A stretch of 64,000 nucleotides of DNA from Sodiomyces alkalinus F11 (lineage: Eukaryota; Ascomycota; Sordariomycetes; Glomerellales; Plectosphaerellaceae), in the NCBI RefSeq assembly GCF_003711515.1, contig NW_021167084.1, positions 94,482-158,481 on the forward strand. Reading direction: 5' to 3'. The first letter of the stretch is position 1. Each line of letters opens with the position of its first letter. Below the pieces are notes generated by a model. The model was not told the origin of the DNA and ran no database searches. It was given only the letters and a program-made list of their open reading frames with translations. Positions 46,691 through 57,793 of the stretch are shown in pieces. Made by a program: the position numbers and the translations under genes.

Positions 46691-46718
46691 CAGTGTATAT
46701 TGTTATCAATATACACTG
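46691..46718. repeat. Perfect hairpin, 12-bp stem and TTAT loop
   Basis: Arms CAGTGTATATTG and CAATATACACTG are exact inverted copies. It lies about 100 bases right of the 9-bp array. A transcript could fold here, but T-runs are short and no adjacent gene is assigned. Confidence 0.8.
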
Positions 46719-46739
46719 TTTTACTGTGGCTAGGTATCA

Positions 46740-49490
46740 TTGAGATACGACAGGTACCTCGGTACTCTCCGTCGCGCCCCCGCACCTTCAACATCACAGA
46801 CCAAGACCACAGACAGCTTCACCTGAGCTTCACCTCTGCTCCATCCGCATCGATTCCAACATAAGCAGACTTCTTTCAGCTCCCAACAACCAACAGCCCA
46901 CGGCTCAACTCTCTGTTTCCATACTAACCCGCCGCTTCCCGTGCCTGAACTCTTCGAGACGCGCATTCTGTCTCACGCGGGATGGATACTTGACTCTACA
47001 CTATTTTCTGCCCTGTCACGTCTCTCGAATGCCTTGGATTCGACAGCATCAACAAACCACGTGCATGAACCGGCGCGACCAACGAGACCGGGGACGGTCA
47101 TCGTCATAGGTCTCACCTGTGCGATCCAGACTCCCCCTCTCTGGTACCCCTCTGCGCCTCGACCCCCACGCGATTCGACTCACCCTTGCCTCTTCCGAGG
47201 TCTCTTCTCTTCTCTCCGACGCTGTCCTCTTCTCTGCCCACCCCCCCCTCCAAAAGACCTTCGATGCGAAGGGTCGAAAGAGGAACTCACCAGATCGAGC
47301 CTCGGCGCAGACGACACCCGCGTTTAGCCCGCGAAAATCAAGGTCCGTGTCCTGTGAGGCTGTGTGTCGTCGGCCGAAAAGACGTAATCCGTACAGCGAA
47401 CAGTCGCTTCACTGACCGTCCCAGTCTATCATCCTTGACCTATCGCTACTTACAAACTTGAATCCAGCCCGGCCCTTATTATGAATGGAACAAATGACAA
47501 CTGAAATGGCGGAAAACCTGGAACGAACCTACGAGTAGACCGCTCCTTGAGCAACCCCGACGCCCTCTTCTTCACCTCTTCCTGACTACAGGTACAATCA
47601 GGAAATTCCTCTCGGCTTACTGCGGCAACTTGCTTTCTCTGGCAAGCCGCAGCCTTACTACGCCAGCCAGGCACGTCGACTCGGCACGATTCACAAATCC
47701 TTCTGCTGAAATGGTGCAACCGGGGGATGCCTTGGACGACGCGATTCATCACTTTATACCCTTTGCTTGACCTTCCAAACTTCCAGTCGTCTTTTCACGC
47801 CAATCTGTGTTACTTGCCTATTTCTTCCCCTCTATCTACCCTGAAGATTCTTGTACGACCCTTCCGCATGCCCTTTGCACTGACTTGTCTCCTTTTCCCG
47901 CAGCCATGAGTCTGTCGCCTCTTACGGGATGGCCCCTTTGGCTGCCCGGGAGAGCTCCGATGATGCAGGCCGTCTATCCAGTCTGCTCCGCTTAGCCTTG
48001 CAGCGTGTTACGCCTTTTCTTACGCCTTTACCTCTTCTCGGTTACACCTAAGGACCAAGCGGCCCCCTCCCCCTTCTACCGGAACTCGCCATGGCTTCAG
48101 CCGGCTCTATTTACTGACGAGACCCTCATCGGTATCGAGGCGTTTTCCTTGTGCTACCCGCATTCCAGCTCTCCCCTTTTCTCTAGTCATTCCTCGCTTG
48201 CACATCGCCGCTTTGGGACGACCCCTCGTCCGGCTTTTCCGCCTCGTCGTCGTGTCATGTCGTGCAGTCGTCGACTCAACACGGCATATCTCGTACCCCT
48301 TCAGCCGCGGGGAGAAACCAACTGGGCCCAAGGCGCAGCGGGAAAAGCCGGCAGTCCGTCCTTTTTTTTTCTTGTTTTTTTCTCTGTTTCTCTTCGAACC
48401 TCACTGCTGGACTAACCTGAAATACGTACATCAGCGTCTCACCAAGGCAACGACTTGGCATCAGCCTTCTATCACCGGCGACCCATTGCCCACCTCCGCT
48501 GATATACCTTCACCTGGTTATTACTGACTCTCTGTGTCTGTTTCGTCCCGCTCATCAGAGACGTTGCGGTCTTGAAGAGAACGAGCCTCGCAGCAGTCAA
48601 TGATCTGCGCTCGGAAACGAACCGCCCAAGATGATCCGCCCCTACGCATACGGATAGATGGTCCTGCCTTGATTCATTCCCCCCAATCCGCTGCTTCTGC
48701 ACCCACCCCTCCCGCTTCATCCCTGTTCTCCGCCCTCCATCACGACCCCTCCCACCTTGACCATCCGCCCGCCAAGCCGTCAGGCCGGACGACTACATCG
48801 TACTAGATCCCAGTTGCCTACTCTATACTCTCTCTCACCCACTCACACACACTCACACATACATACATCCTCTCTCCTATTTTCCATATGGATCAGTCAG
48901 CCTCTCACGCTGCTACTACCTCAAACCTATCCCTCCGTGCCCCGCAACCCTGCAGTACATCTCACGCCTTGATGGGTCCTCGGTCCATCTAATGCACCTC
49001 CAGCAGCAGTTCGCAGCTTGTCGTTTGCAGTGTCTCCGGCGGGAACTCGATCCTACATGGTCATGCGATGCATTCAATATCTCCGTACTGCGAATTCGAG
49101 TGCTGGAGATCCGTTGAGGTGCCCCTTAATTTTTTTTCCCCTCGCATCATTCTATTCCTCTGTCATCCTCTTTGACTCTTTCTACACGTTCGGTCCGGAG
49201 AGCGCGCCAAATGCCATTTGGATACGTCTGCCGCTAGACCTCGTATTTCTCCTGACTACCCTCCCCCACCCGACTTCTATATCTCCTCTCTCCCACCCCC
49301 GCATGACCAGCTCTCCTACCCTGGACGGGGGTTTCCTTGCAACTAGCCACACCCCTCACTTTTCCCTGTTCCCCGCTGTCATCGGGGCCAGGAGCCCATA
49401 CCCCGTGCTTGGCCATGGAGAGGCGTGCGCTTGCGCCACATCGACTCATGGTGTCCTCTGGCTAACCCGATAAGTAGTAGTGAGCCAAGG
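46740..49490 (+). other. 2.7-kb pyrimidine-rich, leader-like stretch without a protein gene
   Basis: The plus strand is rich in C and T (CCTCT, CACACTCAC and CTCCC words) much like the 5' leaders of the window's real genes. No start codon is followed by a convincing product; open frames (for example 48,005-48,415 and 49,018-49,473) have no recognisable domain. It may be a long untranslated transcript or an extended promoter. This is inference from composition only. Confidence 0.35.
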
Positions 49491-49671
49491 ACATATTATG
49501 GGGATATGATATTCTTAGCACGTCGCTTCGCTTGGAGATCCCATGATACCAGACATTCCCCCCCGACCCTGGCCAACGCGTCCCCATCTTGGCCTTATTC
49601 CTTGGAAGGCGATCCCTTTGGCTGCACATCTGAGGAGGAAAATATTGCGGTGGAAAGAAGAGAGACGTGCG

Positions 49672-49791
49672 AGAAGAAGAAGAAGAAGAAGAAGAAGAAG
49701 AAGAAGAAGAAGAAGAAGAAGAAGAAGAAGAAGAAGAAGAAGAAGAAGAAGAAGAAGAAGAAGAAGAAGAAGAAGAAGAAGAAGAAGAAGA
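49672..49791 (+). repeat. Long (GAA)n microsatellite, about 40 units
   Basis: About 120 bases of uninterrupted GAA. It reads as poly-Lys, poly-Arg, poly-Glu, poly-Ser or poly-Phe depending on frame and strand; none of these frames is a gene. Purine-pyrimidine asymmetry of this length can form triplex structure. Confidence 0.95.
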
Positions 49792-52700
49792 GAAAAACCA
49801 AGATAACAACCGGCAGCCTCGGGATGCTCGAATCAACCAGACCCGTCCAAATGCCGAGGATCCGATGCAATCAAGGCCCATGACCCTGGTCTGCATACGT
49901 CTTCCCATCAACGGCAAAACGGGTGACTGTGTGTCTATGGTTGTATTGACGGGACGTTGAAACTTGATGGGGGCCGGCACTTGTCCACGACTTTGCATAT
50001 GGTCGTATACATACATGTACGTTTTTCGTCGGCAATATCTTGCCTGATCTTCACAACCCGTGACAGGGAGGAGGGGGGGCGCGGGAGTACGACGTCGTGT
50101 TTTCTCGGTCCATCTTCACTCTTTTGGGACGATGGGCATGAAGAACGACCGTCGTCGACGTGACACACACCGGCGTAGACGAGAAAGGGAAAACCCGCCA
50201 TCCATCGCAGTGAGGAAGCCACGAGCAGTTTCAGTTGGGGATGTCATGGTCGTACGGTAACGAGATCGTGATCCCCGTTCTTCACCAGCTCTGAGCCTCT
50301 GCCTCCCTCCCTGAGGCCTCGGCTTCGCGTCGTCCACTCTCGCGTCACATCATAATGACATCAGAAAACGCGACGCGAACCCCGTGCCCGAACGCGTCAG
50401 CTGCGCACCTTCGGGTAGGGTAAGGTAAGTGAAGAGAATAGAAGGGGTCAGCCCGGCCGTCCTGCGGTGGGTGGTCTGGCGGAGTCTAGTCTAGGACCGT
50501 GACAACGCGTGCCGTCCCAGTTCGGGTGAAAAGTTTAGATCCTGACCCTTGGGCCCCCTCGCCCCTGCGGAACTCATACGGACATCGAGACGGCTGAAAA
50601 GTTGGATGGCTATGTTATGATGGCGCCGGGTTTCTATTCCTAGTTCCCATTCCCAGGTCGCCGGATTCCCATGGTCCATGACACTGGGGACTAAATGGGC
50701 TGGCTGGCTGAGAGAGAGAGAGAGAGAGAGAGGGAGAAAAGAGAGAGAAAAGAGAGCGGGACGCGACGGCGCGTTTTGCTTTGCCGGGACTATGGTGGGT
50801 TGGGTGTGCTGACTTGCCATGTGACCCCCCTGGTGGCATGGGCTGGCCGAACTATTGTAAGGGCAAGTGGGTGTGTGTGGATGTCTCACTTTGTGGGAGA
50901 AAAGGGGGTTGGATGGTGTACGCAGGGGTGGTGTGGAGGGGAAAAGGAGGGGGGCCGCCAATGCCAGAGTGTTCGTATTCGCAATCTGATAACTATTTCT
51001 AAACAACATCCTTTCGCCTTTCTTGTCTAGTTCCAAGCTTGCCCGGCTCGGATGGCCCGTTTGTCGTTTCGAACGGCCGGGGGAGAGGACATCGAGTCAG
51101 AGGACGTCTGATCGACGAGACGGACTATGGGTAGATCATAGGCCTGCCCAGGCGCCCAGCCGGATTGAAGACTCCTGAGATTTGCCATAACATTGTCATG
51201 TGCTCAGTGGTGCCTAGGAAGAAGCACAGGGGCTTTATGGGAGAGAGTGGATGAATGTTTGAGGCTGGGGCATTGGGAGGATGGGACGATTTCGCTATGG
51301 GAGTTTGTAGGACGCCAAGAAATTTCGGAAGCGTTCCTGTTGAGGGCACAAAGACGAAGACCTGGGGTGAAGATAGCAAGACGCACGACCAAGGCGTCAA
51401 AGTTGGTCATCTGGGTCAGCTTGATGGATGGTAAATGTAAATGTCCTACCCTTACACGCGGGCGAGGGCTGTGAGGCCTCTGAACAGAAATAACAAAGTA
51501 TCCGCTTCTCCTACGAGGGAGTAAAACTAAACTGTGCTTCCGCAGCAAACTGGTCAGGTCTTCGAGGAGGCCTCCAGAATGAGAGGGAGCTATTCACGTG
51601 GCTAGGGAATTCTGCATGTGGTGTCATGAATCATTACTTCTGGACGAAATCGGCCTGTATTTGGCGCTTCTCTAGATGCACCGTGTTCTGTGAGAGGACG
51701 AAGAAACTAACAATGACTTGCTCTTACAAGACGCAACTTGAAACTGGGACCCGAAGCTACGTAGGTGTGAAAAAAGGGGTATGTACTGCTCTCAAGTCTC
51801 AACTCGTGTATCGTCTCCTTGAAGCCATGATATTTGTCTCCTGTTGGCGATACACTTTGCAAGCTTCCAAACACAGGTGGCTGTTCCACGACGTCTGGTG
51901 CCGTTACTTGCTCATCTTCCAGGCTCGTCCAAATTTGCAGAAAACCCCCAGTTTTGTCAGTTGAAAGGGCTTGTAACAACCGACCTATTAGTTACTCTCG
52001 GAAACAACAGACTAAGACTAGAAACAACAGACTTCCAGCGTCCTCCACCTGGGGGAGTTTGTTTTATGGGATCGAGTTGGTACCAAATGTAAGGAGTCTT
52101 CGTCCAGAACAGTCGAGTTTGAGTTGAGAAGAGCATACCTGTATCAAGTCAATTCTATCAAAGTAAGACTTCGTGCCTATAAAGTCTCCCGATGTCGCAC
52201 GGCTATCTATGGCTTTGAATATCGTCTTACGGTCTTAATGATATAACAACCCTTAGAGGCGAGAATGCGACGAGATATCAGGCAAGACAGGCAAGTAAAG
52301 CAGAACTGCAAGTACCATTATCACTATAAACCGGAGTAGCACGAGAATCATCCCCATTGGAGTTTGGAACAAGTTTGAGGTGAGTTTCACAAAGGGAAGC
52401 CGAAGCACTGAGCAGCGTTGTAGACTCAGAGTATTGCTACATTGTATTGGCTCGATTGGACGCAACTGACATGTTGAAATAAGCTGAAGATTATATCGCG
52501 ACTTCTGTTTGAACTTTGAACGCCGGTCTATAGCATATGTCGCCCTTCTACGGAGTGGAATTAATTGCCTTTCACGGGTCGGGCCGATCGCCGACGACGG
52601 ATACGGCCCGGGACGGACTCGGGCCGGTCACAGTACATCTGTACTGCCAGGCGTGAGCGAGGGTCGTACCTTTGTATCCATATTATACATACCTACGGGG

Positions 52701-53014
52701 AACAGATACATCATACAGACCCCTGGTGCATGAAATGTACGAGTAATCACTCGTAGCTGGGTCCAGACGGGCTTGTCGACTCTCCTCGACTGTTCCACAG
52801 ACTGTAATTGGTCTAGATGCCTGTCGCGGGGTTGAAAGACTGTCTTACGGACATGTGGGAGGCCAACGCCAACCACCCAGAATATGTCCCATGCCATCTC
52901 CAAGATGAACCGTCGTCAGTGATTTAAACCAAATGCTCTCCTCTCGCCTTTCATCTCAAAGACTGACGTTCGACACTCATGATACATGATACAGGCTCCA
53001 GTTACGCTTACACC
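49792..53014. other. Intergenic, no gene supported
   Basis: Short frames on both strands lack recognisable features. A (GA)n run is at about 50,710-50,731. From about 51,600 to 52,500 the sequence is more A/T-rich than its surroundings, without the CpA depletion of the left block. Confidence 0.45.
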
Positions 53015-54631
53015 ATGCTCCCCAAAAATGTCATCGAGGAGATCCAGACCGACCGCGATCAGTCCATCAACATCTCGCAAGATCAACACGAACACCATGA
53101 AGATGAACAACATGAAGAAATTGAAGCGTCTTCCGCCCACACTCTGAAATCGGCCTTCCACCGCACCACCTTCCCCGGCGCCCTCCTCTTCAACCTCGCC
53201 TCCTTCATCCTCCCGGCCCTATACAGCACCCTCTCCAAATTCTGGGTTGCCCAAATCGACGCCTCCCTCGTCGTCACCACCGACGTCTACACCTACATCG
53301 GCATCATCGTCGAAGTCCTCAACGAAGGCCTGCCGCGCGCCTCGTGGGTCATCATCGGCGACAAGGCCTCCCGGACCCTCGCCCAGCGGCTACAACTAAC
53401 CCACACCTTGATCCTGACCCAGGCGGCGCTGGGCCTCGTCATGAGCGTCGCCTTTGTCTCGGGCGCGTCGTCGTTCGCCGATGCCTTCGTCCCCGTCGAG
53501 GTGCGCGACGTGAGCGTCAGCTACGTGCGCATCAGCGCGTTCAGCGCCCTGGGGAGTGCGGTCGAGACGGCGACGGCGAATGCCACCAGGGCGTTGGATA
53601 AGCCGGACGTGCCGTTGATGATCAGCTCGGCCAAGTTTGCGGTGAATATCATCCTGGATCTTCTTCTCATCTCGACTGTCCGTGTGGGGGGACATGAGCC
53701 GACAGTGAACCTCCAGGCGGGGATCCAGCTTGCCTGTAATCTGACGGCTGCGTCGGTCGGACTGGTCTATTTTCTCTGGCGCAACACCTTCACATTCAAG
53801 ACCAAGCTCGCCCATGCAAGTCTTGCACAAGAAAGCGGAACACAACCACAGTCGCAACCGCAAATACACGACGAGCCTACCCGACCGAGCATCGCTGCCC
53901 TCCTCGTACTCATCCGCCCCGGCATCATCACCTTCACCGAATCCGCCATCCGCAACGCCCTCTACCTCTGGCTCGTCACCACCATCGTAGCCATGGGCTC
54001 CACCTACGCCACCGCCTGGGGCATCTTCAATACCATCCGCTGGGGCCTCGTCATGGTGCCCGTCCTGGCCCTGGAACAAACCTCCCTCGCCTTCACGGGC
54101 CACAAATGGGGCGCGTTCCGCCGCTCCATCGGCATCACCAACCTGCGGCCCCGCGGCGCCGACCCCCGCGCCACCATCCTCCCCATCATGCGCCCCGCGC
54201 TCGTCAGCGCATCGCTCGCCCTGGCCGTCGAGGTCCCCGTCTGCCTCTTCCTGACCTTCTTCGCCGCGCGCCCTTTCGCGAGGTATCTGGGCGGGTCGGA
54301 CGAGGTCGCGGACTTGACGGCCATGATGTGGCGGTCGATCGACTGGTGTTACATCTTCTACGCCGTGTCGACGCAGTTGGCGACCGTATTGCTGGCGACG
54401 AGGCCGCGGTGGTACCTCTGGCAGAGCTTGGCGAGTAATTTGCTGTACGTGCTGCCCTGGGCGGTCGTGTGTCAGACGGCGCGGCTGGATCCGGGGCGGG
54501 CTTGGACGTACCATTCGTTCGTGTTTGGGGGGAGTTTGGTGTTTAGTTTCGGGGCCGTCTTGGTCGTTTGTGGGCTGTGGGTTTGGACTTTGATGAAGGG
54601 GAGGATGAGGCTGGAGGTATTTCGAAGTTGA
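53015..54631 (+). CDS. MATE-type multidrug/toxic compound efflux transporter
   Basis: Intron-free, 538 aa from the ATG at 53,015 (context ACACCATG; an upstream in-frame ATG at 52,979 has a poor context). A short His/Glu/Asp-rich cytosolic N-terminus precedes about twelve hydrophobic helices in two halves. These include [77 protein letters not shown] (with small differences) and a second half ending [16 protein letters not shown]. The [12 protein letters not shown] and [12 protein letters not shown] segments and the pseudo-two-fold layout fit the MATE fold, which exports organic compounds against H+ or Na+. It converges on a Zn2Cys6 regulator gene 67 bases away, and an SDR gene follows. Confidence 0.7.
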   Translation: MLPKNVIEEIQTDRDQSINISQDQHEHHEDEQHEEIEASSAHTLKSAFHRTTFPGALLFNLASFILPALYSTLSKFWVAQIDASLVVTTDVYTYIGIIVEVLNEGLPRASWVIIGDKASRTLAQRLQLTHTLILTQAALGLVMSVAFVSGASSFADAFVPVEVRDVSVSYVRISAFSALGSAVETATANATRALDKPDVPLMISSAKFAVNIILDLLLISTVRVGGHEPTVNLQAGIQLACNLTAASVGLVYFLWRNTFTFKTKLAHASLAQESGTQPQSQPQIHDEPTRPSIAALLVLIRPGIITFTESAIRNALYLWLVTTIVAMGSTYATAWGIFNTIRWGLVMVPVLALEQTSLAFTGHKWGAFRRSIGITNLRPRGADPRATILPIMRPALVSASLALAVEVPVCLFLTFFAARPFARYLGGSDEVADLTAMMWRSIDWCYIFYAVSTQLATVLLATRPRWYLWQSLASNLLYVLPWAVVCQTARLDPGRAWTYHSFVFGGSLVFSFGAVLVVCGLWVWTLMKGRMRLEVFRS

Positions 54632-54698
54632 TCTCTATAGTCCATACCTGACCCTGGAGGAAGAATATGCATGTGGGCACCGAAGCAAAGATTCATGT

Positions 54699-56054
54699 TC
54701 ATCCTGCGTTGGCACTCCATCGCTCCAGTGTCTCCAAACCACAAGTCACCGAGAGGACGGCGCGGGCGAATTCGTCCAGGTCAGCTGGGTTGAACCCAGT
54801 CAGCAAGAGATTCTCATCGGCGACCTGGACGATGCTCATGTTCCCCTTTTTCTCCCTGAGCTTGGCGAGCCACGTGTAAGCAGACGGCGCATCCCATAGA
54901 CCGTCGGCCCCGCTGACGGGGAGGCTTCCGAAACACTCGGTCCAGCCCTGCTTCATGATCCGGTAGGTCGTGACGATGAGCAAGGCGGTCGTGTACACCC
55001 TGCGGACCGACTCGGCAAAGATCCACGCCTGCCAGACGTGCTCAACGTCGGCGGTGGCGGCGGTGGCGGTGGTGATGGTCCCTTCGCCGAGGTACGGGAC
55101 AGCCCAGTCAATCTGGCAAGCGACATCCAAGGAGGCGCTCTCGCGCAACTGATACGCCCAAGCAATGAGGAGATCAAGCCTCTCCTCGGCCTCGGCACGA
55201 CATCGAATGTCCCCGTCAAAGAGACAAATAATGGTGTAGATGACCAGGGCGGCCGTACGCTGAAGGTGCGTGGTGGTATCCAGCATGACGCTCCCTAGGT
55301 TCTCATTCTCCGCTCCCTCGGACCCTTCGACCCCCGCGGCGGCATGGGGCGCGGACGCCTGGGTCGACTCATCATGCTGCTGCTGCTGCTGCTGCTGGAC
55401 TAACCTGGTGGCACGGTCTGCGACGATGCGGAGGACAGCCCGCCCCATGGCGGGTGTACGTGACTGGTAGGCGACGGCGGCGGTGAAGGCGTCCTGCACA
55501 ATGAGGGGCAGGTCGGAGGCGAAGAGCTGGCCGTGGATCAGCGGGCAGCGGGCGTCCGAAGTCCACTGGCCCACCCAGCGCTGGAGCTGGCCGACGAAAT
55601 GGGGGAGGGCCTGGTCGGTGAAGCTGACGCGGCCAATCAGGTGAGGAGCGGGTTTGGCGTTCCAGGACGTCGGGTTGAGGAACCAGAGGTTGGCGATGTA
55701 GGCGTCGATTTCGTTGACCGGCTGCTGATGCCAATGGTGGTGCAGGTGCTGACGCTGCTGCTCCTCCGCGTCTTGTACAGGGGTGGCCGTGGTATCCGGG
55801 GTCAGCCGGGTTGTTGTCGGGACGGCTATCTGATTCGCGGGACCTACGCCGCCGATGGGAGCGGCTACGGCGGAGATTCCCTGACCGTCCTCGGTAAAGA
55901 CGAGATGATAAGGGGGTGCGACCCGAGGGGCCGGGTATCTGCAGTCGATGCCCTGCCTGGTGCAGCGGGAGCAGGCCGGGATCTGCTTGGAGCACCTCCT
56001 TTTGGCCTTGGTGCAGGACACGCAGGCCATGATCCTGCGGGTGGACTGGGACAT
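54699..56054 (-). CDS. Zn2Cys6 binuclear cluster transcription factor
   Basis: Intron-free, 451 aa. The N-terminus holds the fungal DNA-binding domain with six cysteines at residues 11, 14, 21, 28, 31 and 38 (C-x2-C-x6-C-x6-C-x2-C-x6-C) and basic residues KAKRRC between. No obvious coiled coil follows. The rest is an alpha-helical fungal regulatory region with a Gln run coded by CTG/CAG repeats (about 55,376-55,400). It probably controls neighbouring genes: the MATE transporter (stop to stop 67 bases) and the SDR, whose start is 616 bases upstream in the opposite direction. Confidence 0.88.
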   Translation of the reverse strand: MSQSTRRIMACVSCTKAKRRCSKQIPACSRCTRQGIDCRYPAPRVAPPYHLVFTEDGQGISAVAAPIGGVGPANQIAVPTTTRLTPDTTATPVQDAEEQQRQHLHHHWHQQPVNEIDAYIANLWFLNPTSWNAKPAPHLIGRVSFTDQALPHFVGQLQRWVGQWTSDARCPLIHGQLFASDLPLIVQDAFTAAVAYQSRTPAMGRAVLRIVADRATRLVQQQQQQQHDESTQASAPHAAAGVEGSEGAENENLGSVMLDTTTHLQRTAALVIYTIICLFDGDIRCRAEAEERLDLLIAWAYQLRESASLDVACQIDWAVPYLGEGTITTATAATADVEHVWQAWIFAESVRRVYTTALLIVTTYRIMKQGWTECFGSLPVSGADGLWDAPSAYTWLAKLREKKGNMSIVQVADENLLLTGFNPADLDEFARAVLSVTCGLETLERWSANAG

Positions 56055-56670
56055 TACGGAGAGTAGTCTGAGTAGTGATCGAATGGGGTGAGTCTGACTG
56101 TCTGACTGTCTGCGTTAACTTGCGTCGGTGGTCAAGATCAGTCTAGGTACATGTAGTAAGCGCATGAGAAGTCCGAGGGGAAAAAGTGGGAAGGTGGTTT
56201 GTCCTTGTTGTCTGCTCACAGGAGACACGACGTTCGTCAGCTTGCGGCGAAATGTCCGCCCTAGATAATGTTAGATCCGCATGCGGGCGTGGATCCGCCC
56301 TCGCGGGTTTTCTTCCGCTCCCCGTCACCAGGTGGGGATGAATTTGTTGGGTATCCGGGGTGTCCCGAAGGTTCCCCCCTTAATTATCCCGAAGGCACTG
56401 TTAGACCGACGGATTTCTCCCCGTCTAACTAGAAAACAGAAACTCCCAGCGTCATTATCATTGTATCAGTAGGAAAAAAGCCCGTCATTGCATGAAAATC
56501 TCCGATAGATCACCGAATGAGTATCATCGAGGTATAAGAAGCCTGGAGTAGGGGGCACAAATCAAAAGAATGGCTCAGGTCCAACAGCAGTCAGAAAGAA
56601 CTGATACAAGTCTACAACACTCACACTCACGCTCACACTTACGCTACGCACCTCTCTAATCCTCCTCACC
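56055..56670. promoter_or_regulatory. Divergent promoter between Zn2Cys6 factor and SDR gene
   Basis: 616 bases. A TATAAG box at 56,533-56,538 sits about 135 bases before the SDR start. A CCGACGG word (56,406-56,412) and other CCG/CGG triplets could be targets for a Zn2Cys6 protein, but such triplets are common in GC-rich DNA. Confidence 0.35.
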
Positions 56671-57793
56671 ATGAGCCTCCCCTCTCTTCAAAAGTACCAC
56701 AAAGCCCCCTACCCGGCCATCGACCCCAAGCGTCCAGAACTCAGCCAGGCCGGGAAGACCGTCCTCATCACAGGCGGCAACACCGGCATCGGCTTCGCCA
56801 TAGCCCGAGCCTTCACCGCGGCATCTGCCAAACGCGTCATCCTCACGGGCCGCCGTCCGGACGTGGTTCGGGACTCCGCCGCCCAACTCGCCCGGGAAGC
56901 CGAGCAGCTGGGCTCACCTACCGTTGCCGACGGGCGCGTGTGCGACGTCTCCTCGCTCGAGGCGTCCGGGAAGCTCTGGGCCGATCTCCAGGCGGAGGGG
57001 ATCGTGGTTGACGTTCTCGTGCTGAATGCGGCGGCCATGGGGGCGCAGAAGAGTATTCTCGAGAACGGAAGGGATGGCGTCTGGCAGGATTTCCTGGTGA
57101 ACGTGCGGACGCCGCTTGATTTTGCAGAGCGGTTGTATAAGCAGCCTGGTCAAGGGACAAGACAAAAGGTAAAGCCTTTCGTTCTTCTTCTTCTTGTTTT
57201 CTCGCCCCTTTGTCTTGGCCCTTCATAAAGCCCATGCGATGGTTCCAAGTTCTAACCCACCTTGCTCGCCAGTTCATCGTCAACGTTTCGACCATCGCTT
57301 CCTACATGTGGACGACCATGGGGGGCGATAGACCCACGTACGGTCTCACCAAGCTCTCGGGGAACGCGGTCGTCCAGCAAATCGCCAGAGATGTGAAGCC
57401 GGAGGTGATGCAGATTGTCAGCTTCCACCCCGGTGGCATCCTGAGCGAGTCGGCACGTAAACACATTCCCGAGCAAGTGATTAACAGCATGGTGTGGGAC
57501 GATGGTGAGTTTCGTTCGGTACTCCCTAGAACGACGGATGACGGATGACGCCGACGGGGAAGCAGCAAGCTACTGCTAACGCAAGACGCCTTGTAGAAAA
57601 TTTACCCGGCCGCTTGGCTGTCTTTCTGGCCTCTCCAGAGGCCGAGTTCCTTCACGGTCGCTTCATCTGGTCGAACTGGGATGTCGAAGAGCTGAAGACC
57701 GGCGTTGTCGGGGAGCAGATCAAGAAGGAACCGCATTTCCTCAAGGCCGGTATCGAGGGTTTGTCGGAGAGCATGCTTCCACCGAAGTTTTAG
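56671..57793 (+). CDS. Short-chain dehydrogenase/reductase (SDR)
   Basis: Three exons, 56,671-57,168, 57,273-57,504 and 57,597-57,793, encode 308 aa. The Rossmann fold begins with KTVLITGGNTGIG (TGGNTGIG at residues 34-41), the NAD(P)-binding Gly motif. A following basic pair (GRRPD) favours NADP. DVLVLNAAAMG replaces the usual NNAG. The catalytic residues are Ser176 (VSTIAS), Tyr189 and Lys193 (YGLTK), followed by a PG-type HPGGILSE loop. It would reduce or oxidise a carbonyl/hydroxyl on a small molecule; the substrate is unknown. The neighbouring regulator and MATE exporter suggest a small metabolite-processing group. Intron donors are GTAAAG and GTGAGT. Confidence 0.88.

Noticed and set aside
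46307..46797. Repeat-peptide proteins over the 9-bp array
   Set aside because: Open only because the 9-bp unit lacks stops; no start context, intron or homology clue.
49425..50016. Poly-Lys, poly-Ser, poly-Phe and poly-Glu frames over the GAA tract
   Set aside because: Direct translation of the microsatellite.
53396..54514. 372-codon open frame antisense to the MATE gene
   Set aside because: Shadow frame; composition (Arg, Gly, Asp, His) is that of a reverse-read hydrophobic gene.
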